Notes: generated from the letters alone by a model not told the origin. A stretch of 64,000 nucleotides of DNA from Nonomuraea jabiensis (GCF_014204795.1 NZ_JACHMB010000001.1:3410001-3474000), one strand, 5' to 3'. Positions 52,383-61,236 are shown, numbered from the stretch's first letter. Translations and numbers: made by a program.

Positions 52383-53294
52383 TCAGGTCAACCCCGGCCG
52401 CACCTGGAGCGTGCCGTCACGCCGGATCCGCGTCTCGAACATGGGCGCGGGGGCGGTCGCCGGACCGTGCCGCACCGAGCCGTCGGCCAGCCTGAACGTG
52501 CTGCCGTGCCACGGGCAGACCACGCACGCCTCCCCGTTCTCCATGACCAGCCTGCCCTGGTGCAGCGGGCCGGCCAGGTGCGGGCAGCGGTCGGCGAGCA
52601 CGGTGACGGCCTCGCCCTGGCGCAGCACGAAGAGCTGGATGTAGCCGAGCCGCCGCGCCACGGGCCGGCCCTCCGGCAGGTCCCTGAGCAGGCACAGGTC
52701 GTGCCAGCCCAGCGGCACCAGATGGGTGACCTGCGGAGCGTGGTTGGCCCCGGCCGCCTGGCGGTAGGCCATGTGGCCGCCGAGATAGCCGCCGAGCCCG
52801 GCCAGGCCCAGCCCGGCCAGGGTCAGGGTGCGGCCCATCTGCTCGCGCCCGCGTACCCGGGCCAGCAGGGAGCCGGAGAACAGGCCCAGCGCGGCCACGT
52901 TCGACAGCATGTGGACGAAGCCCACGCGCTGCTGCTCGCGGTGGAGAGAGGACCAGTCGGTCAGCCCGGCCGCCGCCGTGGGCAGCGCGTTGGCGATGCC
53001 CGTGGCCAGCAGCACGCGCGTGGCCCGTGGATCGCCGTCGGTCAGGTCCAGCAGCGCCGCGGACAGCCAGCAGCCCAGGCTGACCGTGGCCAGCGGCGGG
53101 TGCAGCGGTTTGCCCGTGGGCACGCCGTGCAGCAGGTCACGTAGCCGGCCAGGCCGGATGCGCTGGCGGACGGTCTTGGCCAGCACTCTGATCGGCGTGT
53201 CCAGGGCCTTGGACTTCTCAAGCCGGTCGGCGAGAGCAACCGGCCCGGCCAAACCCCGCAACGGCCGACGTTTCGCTCGCACTTCCTCTTTCAC
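52383..53294 (-). CDS. Rieske-domain membrane protein (DUF2231 plus Rieske)
   Basis: 303 residues. The N-terminal half (about 55-190) has four hydrophobic helices of DUF2231 type (HPPLATVSLGCWLSAALLDL with the conserved His-Pro-Pro). The C-terminal half is a Rieske [2Fe-2S] domain with ligands in CPHLAGPLHQG and CVVCPWHGSTF (C-x-H and C-x2-H). The combination suggests a membrane electron carrier or ferredoxin-like oxidoreductase component. The GTG start is supported by GGGGA 6 nt upstream. Confidence 0.92.
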   Translation of the reverse strand: MKEEVRAKRRPLRGLAGPVALADRLEKSKALDTPIRVLAKTVRQRIRPGRLRDLLHGVPTGKPLHPPLATVSLGCWLSAALLDLTDGDPRATRVLLATGIANALPTAAAGLTDWSSLHREQQRVGFVHMLSNVAALGLFSGSLLARVRGREQMGRTLTLAGLGLAGLGGYLGGHMAYRQAAGANHAPQVTHLVPLGWHDLCLLRDLPEGRPVARRLGYIQLFVLRQGEAVTVLADRCPHLAGPLHQGRLVMENGEACVVCPWHGSTFRLADGSVRHGPATAPAPMFETRIRRDGTLQVRPGLT

Positions 53295-53324
53295 GACAAG
53301 TCCCCTACCCCACCCATGTGGGGA

Positions 53325-53927
53325 TCACTCGGACAGGTGTCCCCTGGCCACGGAGAGTTCGACCAGCTCCAGCGCGTACGCGCCGAGAGACGGCGAACCT
53401 TCCTCGATGATCCGCACCTTCTCCCTGACCTGCGCGGCCTTGACCTTGAACAGCGGCCACGTGCCACCCTCGGTGAGGTGGTTGGCCAGGATCGGGGAGA
53501 ACCGGTCGAGCGCCTTGGCGAACCTGGCCTCCGGCGTCTTCCGCTCCTCGAACTCGTCCCACAGCTCCCGCAGCCACTGCCCCTGGTCGGCGGGCAGCAG
53601 GCCGAAGATGCGGTCGGCGGCGGCGCGCTCGGCGCCGGCCTGCGCGGCCACCTCCACGAGGTCATAGATGAACGTGTCGCCGGCGTCGATCTCGACCAGG
53701 TCGTGCACGAGCAACATGGCCACCACCCGTTGGAGGTCCGTTCCAGGTGGGGCATGCTCGCCGAGGATCATCGCCAACGTGCCCACGTACCAGGAGTGCT
53801 CGGCGGTGTTCTCCCGCCGCGAGCCGTCCATCAAATGGTTGCGGCGGATGATCCGCTTCAACTTGTCGATCTCGACGGCGAAGGCGATCTGGGCGTTCAG
53901 GCGGTCCTCTTCTGGCGCGATAGTCAC
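53325..53927 (-). CDS. HD-domain phosphohydrolase (YfbR/HDDC2-like)
   Basis: 200 residues. Metal-binding His/Asp set: ENTAEHSWYVGTLAMIL, MLLVHDLVEIDAGDTFIYD (H-D) and KALDRFSPILANHL with the late Asp. This pattern matches 5'-deoxyribonucleotidase YfbR and its HDDC2 relatives, which hydrolyse dNMPs. The second of two nearby GTG codons was chosen because AGGGTG lies 6 nt upstream. Starting at the first would add three residues. Confidence 0.9.
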   Translation of the reverse strand: MTIAPEEDRLNAQIAFAVEIDKLKRIIRRNHLMDGSRRENTAEHSWYVGTLAMILGEHAPPGTDLQRVVAMLLVHDLVEIDAGDTFIYDLVEVAAQAGAERAAADRIFGLLPADQGQWLRELWDEFEERKTPEARFAKALDRFSPILANHLTEGGTWPLFKVKAAQVREKVRIIEEGSPSLGAYALELVELSVARGHLSE

Positions 53928-53937
53928 GCGCGACACC

Positions 53938-56118
53938 CTATTGTGCGATGATCACCCCGGTTGGTGAAATCGTGACCGGAACTCCGTTGAACACTGCGTT
54001 ACCACTCGGTACGTCGATGGTGGATTCGTCCGTGAGCGTGTTGACGCTGACCCCCGCGTGCTCGGCCGCCACGCTCTGCGAGCTGCCCGCGTGGCCCCAC
54101 CCGTGCGGCAGGCTGACCACGCCCGGCATGATCGTGTCGGTGGGTTCGAGCGGCACCGTGAGCTGGCCCTTCGCGGAGCGGACCACCGCCTCGCCGTCGA
54201 GCCCGAGCCTGGCCACGTCGGCCGGGTTGATCTGCAGCGTGCAGGTGTTGCTGCCGCCGACCAGCGGGCCCACGTTGTGCAGCCAGCTGTTGTTGGAGCG
54301 CAGGTGGCGCCGCCCGATCAGGACGATCTCCGGCGGGTCCTCCTCCAGCTTGCCGCGCAGCCGCTCCACGTCCTCGACGATCTGCGGCGGCGCCAGCTCG
54401 ATCAGGCCCGAGGCGGTCTTCAGCACCTCGCCGAGCCGTGGCTCCAGCGGGCCGAGGTCCAGGCCGTGCGGGTTGTCCAGCAGCTTGCGCAGCGACAGGT
54501 CGCCCTTGCCGGCCCACTCGCCGTAGGGGCCGAGCTTGAGCATGAGGTCCAGCCGGCGCTCGCCGCCCGTCTCGCCCTCCAGCTCGGCGCGCAGCTCGGC
54601 CACGTCGCGCCCCTCGACCCCGGAGCCGGGGGTCTCGGTGGCCTTGCGCAGCATCTCGCCGATCACGAACTCGTCCAGGTCCCCCTCCAGGCCCGAGGCG
54701 ATCACGGCGAGCCTGGCCAGGATCTGGGCCTCGGAGGGCTGCCCGTCCAGCGGCAGCAGCGGCGGCGAGTAGCGGGCGTAGTTGCGGACCGCGAACCCGA
54801 GCAGCGTGAAGTCGTAGTGGCCCGACTGCAGCATCCGCGGTGGCGGGAGGATGACGTTCGCGTGCTTGGTGGTCTCGTTGAGGTACAGGTCCACGCTCAC
54901 CATGAAGTCGAGCCGCCCGAAGGCCGCGTCGAGCCTGGCCCCGTGGGGCGCCGACAGCACCGGGTTGCCCGCCACCGTGATCAGGAACGTGACCTGCCCC
55001 TCGCCGGGCGTCTCGATCTCGTCGGCGAGCGTGGCCACCGGCAGCTCGCCGTTGCTCTCCGGCAGCCCCCTGACCCGGCTCTTCCACCGCCCCACCGCGT
55101 AAGGCTTGCGCCGCGCGCCGAACTCCGTGGCGGGCTTGGGGAACATGGCGCCGCCCGGCCGGTCCAGGTTGCCGGTGAGCACGTTGAGCACGTCCACGAG
55201 CCACTGGGCCAGCGTGCCGAACTCGGCCGTGCAGGTGCCGATCCTGGCGTAGACGGCGGCCGTACGGGCTGCCGCCAGCTCCCTGGCCAGCCGCACGATC
55301 ACTTCGGCGGGCACGCCGGTGCGCCTGGCGACCGCCTCCGGCGGGAAGTGCTTGGCCGCCTCCCGCACCTCGGCCAGCCCGTTGACCTGGTGCGCCAGCG
55401 TGACGAGATCCTCGGCGAACAGCGTGTGGACGATGCCGAACAGCAGGTAGGCGTCCGTCCCGGGGCGGACGAAGACGTGCTCGTCCGCCAGCGCGGCGGT
55501 GCGCGTACGGCGGGGGTCGACCACCACGAGCCGGCCGCCGCGGGCGCGCAGGGCCTTCAGCCGCCCGGGGAAGTCGGGCGCGGTGCACAGCGAGCCGTTG
55601 GACTCCAGCGGGTTGGCCCCCAGCATCAGCAGGTAGTCGGTCCTGTCGAGGTCGGGGACCGGGATGGCCAGCGGGTGCCCGAACATGAGCCCGCTCGCCA
55701 CGTGCTTGGGCATCTGGTCGGCGGTGCTGGCGGAGTAGACGTTGCGGGTGCCGAGCGCCCTGATCAGGGGAGCGCCGTACAAGGCGCCCGCCATGCTGTG
55801 GGCGTTCGGGTTGCCGAGGTAGATCGCGGTGGAGCGGCGGTCGGCGACCCGGTCGAGGCCCGCCTTGACGGCGGCGAACGCCTCCTCCCAGCCGACCTCG
55901 CGCCACAGGTCGCCCTCCCTGATCAGCGGCCTGCGCAGCCGGTCGGGGTCCTCGTCGAGCTGGCCGAGGCTGGCCCCCTTCGGGCAGATGAACCCCTTGC
56001 TGAACGGATCGTCCTTGTCACCGCGGACGCTGGTCACGTGCCCGCCCTCGTCGAGGGTGAGCGTCAGGCCGCAGACGGCCTCGCAGAGGGGACAGGTCCG
56101 GTGGACGGTCGACGTCAT
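53938..56118 (-). CDS. Molybdopterin-dependent oxidoreductase (formate dehydrogenase-like)
   Basis: 726 residues of the bis-MGD DMSO-reductase superfamily. N-terminal [4Fe-4S] ligands Cys9, 12, 16 and 45 (CPLCEAVC ... FICPKG), VGWEEAFAAVKAGL, LLMLGANPLESNGSL for the cofactor fold, a C-terminal MoCo domain with HGWGHAG, and no selenocysteine. There is no Tat signal, so it is cytoplasmic. No electron-transfer subunit is adjacent. Activity may be formate or aldehyde oxidation, but substrate residues do not decide. ATG chosen for AGGAG 5 nt upstream. Confidence 0.92.
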   Translation of the reverse strand: MTSTVHRTCPLCEAVCGLTLTLDEGGHVTSVRGDKDDPFSKGFICPKGASLGQLDEDPDRLRRPLIREGDLWREVGWEEAFAAVKAGLDRVADRRSTAIYLGNPNAHSMAGALYGAPLIRALGTRNVYSASTADQMPKHVASGLMFGHPLAIPVPDLDRTDYLLMLGANPLESNGSLCTAPDFPGRLKALRARGGRLVVVDPRRTRTAALADEHVFVRPGTDAYLLFGIVHTLFAEDLVTLAHQVNGLAEVREAAKHFPPEAVARRTGVPAEVIVRLARELAAARTAAVYARIGTCTAEFGTLAQWLVDVLNVLTGNLDRPGGAMFPKPATEFGARRKPYAVGRWKSRVRGLPESNGELPVATLADEIETPGEGQVTFLITVAGNPVLSAPHGARLDAAFGRLDFMVSVDLYLNETTKHANVILPPPRMLQSGHYDFTLLGFAVRNYARYSPPLLPLDGQPSEAQILARLAVIASGLEGDLDEFVIGEMLRKATETPGSGVEGRDVAELRAELEGETGGERRLDLMLKLGPYGEWAGKGDLSLRKLLDNPHGLDLGPLEPRLGEVLKTASGLIELAPPQIVEDVERLRGKLEEDPPEIVLIGRRHLRSNNSWLHNVGPLVGGSNTCTLQINPADVARLGLDGEAVVRSAKGQLTVPLEPTDTIMPGVVSLPHGWGHAGSSQSVAAEHAGVSVNTLTDESTIDVPSGNAVFNGVPVTISPTGVIIAQ

Positions 56119-56171
56119 CACGACTCCTGAGTTCGCCAGCTGAACTCATCTTGGCCCGTACCGCGCGCATG

Positions 56172-56209
56172 GGGAAGCCCCGGAGCCCCCGCGGTCTCCG
56201 GGGCTTCCC
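56172..56209 (-). terminator. Strong terminator hairpin
   Basis: Perfect 14-bp stem (GGGAAGCCCCGGAG / CTCCGGGGCTTCCC) with a 10-base loop, 34 bases past the stop of the next reverse-strand gene. Separates it from the oxidoreductase gene downstream. Confidence 0.88.
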
Positions 56210-56242
56210 ACCCGGGGAAATGTCCCGGATTCCCCCAGGTCC

Positions 56243-56890
56243 TCAGCCCGCCTTGGCCAGCGCGACCGGTGCGCGCAGATCAGGCGGCTCCTCGAGGTCG
56301 GGTCTGAGCGAGATCCAGGCCCGTCTGCCGTACAGCCGGTCGAGTCCGGGAGAGGTCGCTCCCGGGACCTCGTCGCGCCTGACGATCTCCACGATCACGA
56401 ACTGGGCCCGGCGCCGGTGCCGGTAGACGTTCGCGCTCCTGGCCCAGCAGGCGGCCGCGATCTCCTCGCTGTACGCCTCGAACTCCTCGGCGGAGATGCC
56501 GGCCCTGGTCATGATCAGGGCCTTCTCGCCCGTGGTCGTCGGCGTGATCCAGAGCACGAGGGGGATCCGCCCGGCCCTGGTGTGCATCGTGGTCTCCAGG
56601 CAGACCCGGTGCAGGCGGTGCCTGGAGACCACGCACCAGAAGTGCGCGCTCACCCAGTTGCGCCCGGTCCTGGTGGCGGCCGGCACCGAGACGGCGCTCG
56701 TCAGCAGGACGAACGGCCACCACCGGCCCTCCTGGGTGGCCCCCAGCAGGGTGAGCGTGACCAGCGCCAGCGCGGCGAGCAGCATCAGCTCGGTACGGAC
56801 CCGCCACAGCCTGACCAGCGGCCCGCCGCGCCCGGCGGCGGGAAGGTCCTCGTTGGCGGGGTAGATCTGGTTGCGCGGGTTCCTCGGCAC
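56243..56890 (-). CDS. Membrane protein resembling those of actinomycete conjugative elements
   Basis: 215 residues. Two hydrophobic helices (about 33-80: MLLAALALVTLTLLGA and WWPFVLLTSAVSVPAA), then a cytoplasmic domain with HFWCVVSRHRLHRVCLETTMHTRAGRIPLVLWITPTTTGEKALIMTRAGISAEEFEAYSEEIAAACWARSANVYRHRRRAQFVIVEIVRRDE. This organisation (W-x-x-S/T-R-H-R-x-R then R-x-G-x-x-P-L-V-L-W) is like proteins encoded beside FtsK/TraB transfer ATPases in Streptomyces/Frankia AICEs (recalled). No such ATPase, integrase or relaxase is in the window, so it may be a remnant. Confidence 0.6.
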   Translation of the reverse strand: MPRNPRNQIYPANEDLPAAGRGGPLVRLWRVRTELMLLAALALVTLTLLGATQEGRWWPFVLLTSAVSVPAATRTGRNWVSAHFWCVVSRHRLHRVCLETTMHTRAGRIPLVLWITPTTTGEKALIMTRAGISAEEFEAYSEEIAAACWARSANVYRHRRRAQFVIVEIVRRDEVPGATSPGLDRLYGRRAWISLRPDLEEPPDLRAPVALAKAG

Positions 56891-56891
56891 G

Positions 56892-57107
56892 TCAGGACAC
56901 CTCCTCCGTCACGCGCTGTGGCACGCTGAGCTGGTCGAACCGTGGGTCGCGGTAGCGACGGGAGCCGAACCCGGTCCTGCTCACGGTCCATCCGACGTGG
57001 TGGGCGAACTCGTCTGGCTCCATGCAGATCTCGCGATCGGCCCAAGCCATAAGCTCTCGGATCCGGCACTTGATTCGGGCGAGTCCCTTGGTACCTTGTG
57101 AGTACAT
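56892..57107 (-). CDS. Small hypothetical protein upstream of the conjugative-like gene
   Basis: 71 residues, unrecognised: IRELMAWADREICMEPDEFAHHVGWTVSRTGFGSRRYRDPRFDQLSVPQR. It ends 1 base before the start of the next gene, so the two are probably translated together. AAGGGG lies about 8 nt before the ATG. Charge-rich, no membrane helix or zinc motif. Confidence 0.55.
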   Translation of the reverse strand: MYSQGTKGLARIKCRIRELMAWADREICMEPDEFAHHVGWTVSRTGFGSRRYRDPRFDQLSVPQRVTEEVS

Positions 57108-57521
57108 GAGAAGACCCCTTTCGCGGCATTTTCAGAGGTGGCTTCTTCGCCGGACCGACGGCTGATGACCGGTCTCGCCGCAGGGTGGCAGCCCGAATGC
57201 GGCGCGCTGGTGATCAGCCGCGGCCCGGTTTTTTCCAGGCTCGAATGAGCGGACTCTCGCTGAGTTCTTCAGGCGATTCCGAAGTCCTTCCGGCAAGCGG
57301 CCTCCCTGGGGCGGAGTTTCGTATCCGGGGCGGCGACGTTGCCGGCGAGGCGGCCCGGGCGGGGCCGCGCGATCGAGAACGGAAGGCCCGGTGTGTACGG
57401 CCGTGTCGTCATGTCCGGCCTCCTCACCACTCGAGAACCCTCCTGGAACCGATCGTCCTCCGAGGTCCGCGATGCTGCAATACGTTCAGCAAGGGAAGAT
57501 TTAATTTTCTTCACGATTGCC

Positions 57522-57534
57522 GTGCAACTTGCAC
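57522..57534. promoter_or_regulatory. Palindromic site GTGCAACTTGCAC
   Basis: Perfect inverted repeat (GTGCAA-C-TTGCAC), repeated with one change 137 bp downstream. Candidate operator for the XRE regulator. Confidence 0.55.
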
Positions 57535-57658
57535 TGGAACTGTCGCGCCGATCCCATGGCAGGAGAAGTTCCGCCCGTGCCCGCCCCCTACGTGGAGTTC
57601 GTCTTGCCCCTACGCTCTCCCCGTGAAAGCCTTCTGGCAAGGCTGCGTGACACGCCGC

Positions 57659-57671
57659 GTGCAACTTGCAG
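57659..57671. promoter_or_regulatory. Second GTGCAACTTGCA site
   Basis: Near copy of the upstream palindrome (final G instead of C), about 90 bp before the XRE start. TAAGAT follows and may be part of a -10 element. Confidence 0.5.
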
Positions 57672-57759
57672 TGTAAGATTGGGCGCGAACGGCCCCACAA
57701 AGTCGGGCCCTAAACGCCCCTTCCCGCCACACCTTCATTCCCGACAAGGAGAGTGGACG

Positions 57760-58623
57760 GTGCCATCGCAGCAGGGCAGTCCGACAGTACGCAGGCTCCG
57801 GCTGGGCCAGGAGCTGCGCCTTCTCCGGGAGCGAAGAGCGCTTACCGGTGCCAGAGCGGCCAAGGAGCTCGGCTGGTCCGCGAGCAAGGTCAGCCGCATC
57901 GAGGCGGCCAAGACCATGCCGAGCGCCGGCGACATCAAGGCCATGGCGGAGCTCTACCATTGCGATGGGCCGAAACTTGACGAGCTCTTCGGCCTGTTGC
58001 GGGACACGGAACAGCGTGGGTGGTGGGAAGATTACGAAGACTCTCTGCCTGAGGAGTACACAAGATTCCTTGGGCTGGAGGCAGAGGCCACGCACCAGCG
58101 CAACTGGGAACCCCAGATCGTGCCCGGCCTGCTGCAGACCGAGGACTACGCCAGAGAAGTGATCCTGGCGACTCGTGGCATCGCGCGCATCACGCACAGC
58201 GGTGTCAGGAGCCGGGTCGAGGCCCGGCTGGACAGACAGCAGCGTGTGCTCCACAGGGCCGACGCGTGCGTTCTCAATGTGGTGCTCGACGAATCGGCGC
58301 TGACGCGCAGATTCGGCGAACCGGCGGTGATGCGTGAGCAGATGGAGCATCTCCTGGAGGTCTCACTTCTGCCGCACGTCAGCGTCCAGGTCCTCACCAT
58401 GGACTCGCTTCATCCGGTGAACACCGGTGCTTTTATTCACCTGAAGTTTTCCGCCTTTGATGACGTTGTGTACCTGGAACAGTTGTATACTGCTCACTTC
58501 GTCGAAGACCTCGAACGAGTAGCTGGATACGAGACGGCTTTCGATCACATCCGCTCGGAAGCTCTGGATGAGGACGAATCACGAGTTCTTATACAGCGTA
58601 AAGCCATGCTTTGGCGACGTTAA
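57760..58623 (+). CDS. XRE-family regulator with DUF5753 (Scr1/WhiJ-like)
   Basis: 287 residues. An N-terminal Cro/C1-type HTH (LGQELRLLRERRALTGARAAKELGWSASKVSRIEAAK, about 8-45) is followed by DUF5753 (WEPQIVPGLLQTEDYAREVILATRGI ... VNTGAFIHLKFSAFDDVVYLEQLYTAHFVEDLERVAGYETAFDHIRSEALDEDES). This is the large actinomycete Scr1/WhiJ/AbaA-OrfB-type group that pairs with DUF397 proteins in regulatory or toxin-antitoxin-like modules. GTG chosen because AAGGAG is 8 nt upstream. The partner DUF397 gene follows after a hairpin. Confidence 0.93.
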   Translation: MPSQQGSPTVRRLRLGQELRLLRERRALTGARAAKELGWSASKVSRIEAAKTMPSAGDIKAMAELYHCDGPKLDELFGLLRDTEQRGWWEDYEDSLPEEYTRFLGLEAEATHQRNWEPQIVPGLLQTEDYAREVILATRGIARITHSGVRSRVEARLDRQQRVLHRADACVLNVVLDESALTRRFGEPAVMREQMEHLLEVSLLPHVSVQVLTMDSLHPVNTGAFIHLKFSAFDDVVYLEQLYTAHFVEDLERVAGYETAFDHIRSEALDEDESRVLIQRKAMLWRR

Positions 58624-58633
58624 CGACGAACCT

Positions 58634-58660
58634 CAAAAGGGGGCAATGGGGCCCCTTTTG
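58634..58660 (+). terminator. Hairpin between the XRE gene and its DUF397 partner
   Basis: CAAAAGGGG / CCCCTTTTG, 9 bp with a 9-base loop, followed by a few T residues. Could attenuate expression of the DUF397 gene relative to the regulator. Confidence 0.65.
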
Positions 58661-58676
58661 CGCATTTGGGGAGAAA

Positions 58677-58901
58677 ATGTACATCCACACTACGACGCCG
58701 GCCTGGCGGAAGAGCACCTTCTGCAACGGCGCAGCGGCGTGCGTTGAGGTTGCCCCCCTGGCCGACGGCAACGTCGCGCTGAGGGACAGCAAGGTGCAGG
58801 ACGGGCCCGTCCTGGTCTTCACCCCGTCCGAGTGGGCCGCCTTCATGGCCGGTGTCCGCGAGGGTGAGTTCGACCTGGCTGCCATGGCGGCCGGCGCATG
58901 A
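58677..58901 (+). CDS. DUF397 protein
   Basis: 74 residues: WRKSTFCNGAAACVEVAPLADGNVALRDSKVQDGPVLVFTPSEWAAFMAGVREGEFDL is the DUF397 signature (W-x-K-S-x-x-S/C ... C-V-E-V ... V-x-x-R-D-S-K ... F-T-x-x-E-W-x-x-F). Such proteins act with Scr1-type XRE regulators (in S. coelicolor, SCO4441/SCO4442). The ATG has a GGGGAG site just upstream. An upstream in-frame start is separated by the hairpin. Confidence 0.92.
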   Translation: MYIHTTTPAWRKSTFCNGAAACVEVAPLADGNVALRDSKVQDGPVLVFTPSEWAAFMAGVREGEFDLAAMAAGA

Positions 58902-59039
58902 CGAACGGCCCTGCGGGTTGGTAGCAGCAACACTCAGGGCCGTTCGGGCGGAGGCGCGACCTCCGGGGACTTTCCAGCTCTCCCTGCAGGATCGAGCACG
59001 GAAGACTCGCACATCATGGCACACTCCCCGCCATGTTGA

Positions 59040-59762
59040 TCAACCGGTGTCGCGCCTCTTCTTCCCCCAGATGAGCCAGGCGACCGCAGCCCCGACGGCC
59101 GCCACGACGGCGGCTGCGCCCACCGCTGGCGGGCGGGGCGAGGAGCCTCGGACCGGAGTCTCTGCCGGGCGAGCCTCAAGGCTTTGCCGCCAGGCGAGGT
59201 CGATCGCCGCGACGAACCGCTGGCTTCGACGATTCCTCGCCACGAGGCGCCGGTACTCGCGGGTCCCCTTCCAAAAACGTGTCCCGGCCTCCGTGCCGAA
59301 AAAGTCCGTGCGCGCGTAATCCACCAGGATCGACTCCGGCAGCTCGCCCACAATAAAAAGCATCTCCCAATAGGACAGCAGCAGATTGAGGTAGAGGTGT
59401 ACTCGGGGATCGAGTCCCGTGTGCGGCATGCCGAGCACCCTGTGCAGTGCAGGATTTTCTATCTGGAGCTGCATCAGCTGCAGATGATGAGTGCGCTGAG
59501 CCTCTTCACGTGAAATTCGCATTTCTCTGGCCTGGAGAAAGAGGGATACGCCGATGGCGACGAGCGCAAAGGCGGAGAGTACGGCGGAGGCCGCGCCGTA
59601 GGTCTGGCCGATGTCGCTCAGCTGCTGCCACCGAGAGCCGGCGGGCACGAGGAGGTCCAGCAGGAGCGGCGAGAGCAGCGTCGCGGTGGCGCAGAGCAGC
59701 GCGATCACCAGCAGCAGCAACACGAGTGAGCGCGACGTGGGCCGTTGGTCACGGGGGGCCAT
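59040..59762 (-). CDS. DUF6082-type membrane protein
   Basis: 240 residues. Two N-terminal membrane helices (LVLLLLVIALLCATATLLSPLLLDLL and TYGAASAVLSAFALVAIGVSLFLQ), then a helical cytoplasmic domain (REMRISREEAQRTHHLQLMQLQIENPALHRVLG ... HLYLNLLLSYWEMLFIVGELPESIL ... FFGTEAGTRFWKGTREYRRLV) that matches the DUF6082 pattern I recall in actinomycetes. A third hydrophobic segment sits near the C-terminus (VGAAAVVAAVGAAVAWLIWG). Function unknown. It lies beside the XRE/DUF397 pair, as such genes often do. Confidence 0.75.
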   Translation of the reverse strand: MAPRDQRPTSRSLVLLLLVIALLCATATLLSPLLLDLLVPAGSRWQQLSDIGQTYGAASAVLSAFALVAIGVSLFLQAREMRISREEAQRTHHLQLMQLQIENPALHRVLGMPHTGLDPRVHLYLNLLLSYWEMLFIVGELPESILVDYARTDFFGTEAGTRFWKGTREYRRLVARNRRSQRFVAAIDLAWRQSLEARPAETPVRGSSPRPPAVGAAAVVAAVGAAVAWLIWGKKRRDTG

Positions 59763-59820
59763 CCATACACGGTGACACGCGAACGGCCCGCGTCCCAGCA
59801 GGGACGAGGGCCGTCGGGGA

Positions 59821-61236
59821 TCAGGCGCGGGCCGGTACGCGGCGCCGTACGAGGAAGAGCGAGCTCAGCCCCGCGACCACGGCCAGGCCCGCCATGGCGA
59901 TGGAGGAGACCAGTGAGGCGGACACCGTGCCGTGGCCCTGGCTCAGCGTGATGAACAGCGTTCCGACCGTGGAGACGCCGATGACCTGGCCGAGCTGCAT
60001 CACGGTGAGCAGCGCGCCGCTCGCGTCCGCCGCGTAGACGTCGTCGACCTGCTCGGTCGCCATGTTCGTCACCGCGACCTGCACGCCGAGCCCGGCGCCG
60101 ACGAGGGCGCTCATGACCGCGTACGGGAGGCCGCCGCCGGCGGCGAGCCCCAGTCCGAGGTACGCGGGCGCGGCCACCACGTAGCCGACGGGCACCAGCG
60201 GGCGCTGCAGGCGGAGCGGCAGGCGCGGCCAGGCGAGTCCGACGAGGCCGAAGGCCAGCGCGCACGGCACCAGCATCATGCCGGAGGCCAGCGGCGTCAG
60301 GTGCAGCTCGCCCTGCAGGTGCAGGGCCGAGGTGAACAGGAACGCGCCCCAGGTCGCCGGGCCGAACAGCAGGATCGCCAGCCCCGGGCGCATGCCGGGC
60401 GCGCGCAGCACCCGCGCGTCCACCAGGGGACGCCCGCCGCGGGCCGTCACCCAGCGCTCGATGCGGACGAACGCGAAGAACGTCACCACGCTCAGCGCCA
60501 TCGAGATCCAGCCCCACACCGGCCACCCGAGCTCGCGGCCCAGGACCAGCGGCACGACGAGCAGGAGCACAGCCGCGGACAGGGACACCAGGCCCCACGG
60601 GTCGAGACCGGTCCGGCCTCCGCCCTCGTCGGCGGGCAGCACCTTCATGCCGGCCGCCAGCAGCAGCGCGCCGATCGGCACCAGCACCAGGAACACCACT
60701 CGCCAGCCCGCGCCCAGGCCCAGCAGGATGCCGCCGAGAGCCTGGCCGATCACGATGCCACCGCTGATCACCAGCGACCACAGGCCCATCGCCCGGCCTC
60801 TGGCCGCGCCGTGGTAGTTGCGCTGGATCAACGTCAGGACCTGCGGCATCATCATCGCCGCCCCGGCGCCCTGCAGCAGCCGGGCGGCCACCAGCCAGCC
60901 CGTCGAGGGCGCCAGGCCCGCGCCGAGCGTGGTCACCGTGAACAGCGCCAGCCCGCCCAGGAAAGCGTTGCGGTAGCCGAACAGGTCGCCGACCCTGGCT
61001 CCGGTGATCAACAGGACGGCATAGACAATGGTGTATCCGGCGACGATCATCTGCAGCCCGGCACCTGAGGAGTGCAGGTCGGACTCGATGGTCGGGGTGG
61101 CCACGTTGACGATGTTGACGTTCAGGATGGCCAGGAACTGCCCCACGAGGATGATCGCAAGGAGCAGGCCGCTGGCCCGGGTCCCTTCCTGCGGTTTGGT
61201 ATCCACAGAGGGGGAGATAGCGGCAGTTTGCGTCAT
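59821..61236 (-). CDS. MFS transporter, DHA2 (EmrB-like) drug exporter
   Basis: 471 residues with about 14 membrane helices. Motif A-like GARVGDLFGYRNAFLGG follows helix 2, and motif C-like SGGIVIGQALGGILLG is in helix 5. The N-terminal Asn-Val-Asn-Ile-Val-Asn-Val-Ala motif marks DHA2 proton-driven multidrug exporters. Divergent from an MmyB-like regulator, with inverted repeats in the shared promoter region, so it is probably controlled by that regulator in response to its substrate. Confidence 0.92.
   Translation of the reverse strand: MTQTAAISPSVDTKPQEGTRASGLLLAIILVGQFLAILNVNIVNVATPTIESDLHSSGAGLQMIVAGYTIVYAVLLITGARVGDLFGYRNAFLGGLALFTVTTLGAGLAPSTGWLVAARLLQGAGAAMMMPQVLTLIQRNYHGAARGRAMGLWSLVISGGIVIGQALGGILLGLGAGWRVVFLVLVPIGALLLAAGMKVLPADEGGGRTGLDPWGLVSLSAAVLLLVVPLVLGRELGWPVWGWISMALSVVTFFAFVRIERWVTARGGRPLVDARVLRAPGMRPGLAILLFGPATWGAFLFTSALHLQGELHLTPLASGMMLVPCALAFGLVGLAWPRLPLRLQRPLVPVGYVVAAPAYLGLGLAAGGGLPYAVMSALVGAGLGVQVAVTNMATEQVDDVYAADASGALLTVMQLGQVIGVSTVGTLFITLSQGHGTVSASLVSSIAMAGLAVVAGLSSLFLVRRRVPARA

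Larger units (their letters stand above)
57108..57759. other. Divergent intergenic region with repeated operator-like sites
   Basis: No supported gene. AT-richer than its surroundings (AAGATTTAATTTTCTTC near 57498) and carries two near-identical GTGCAACTTGCA elements. Probably contains promoters for the genes on both sides. Confidence 0.6.

Noticed and set aside
54058..56130. 690-codon forward frame opposite the molybdopterin oxidoreductase
   Set aside because: Antisense shadow of a gene with an intact [4Fe-4S] motif and full family length.
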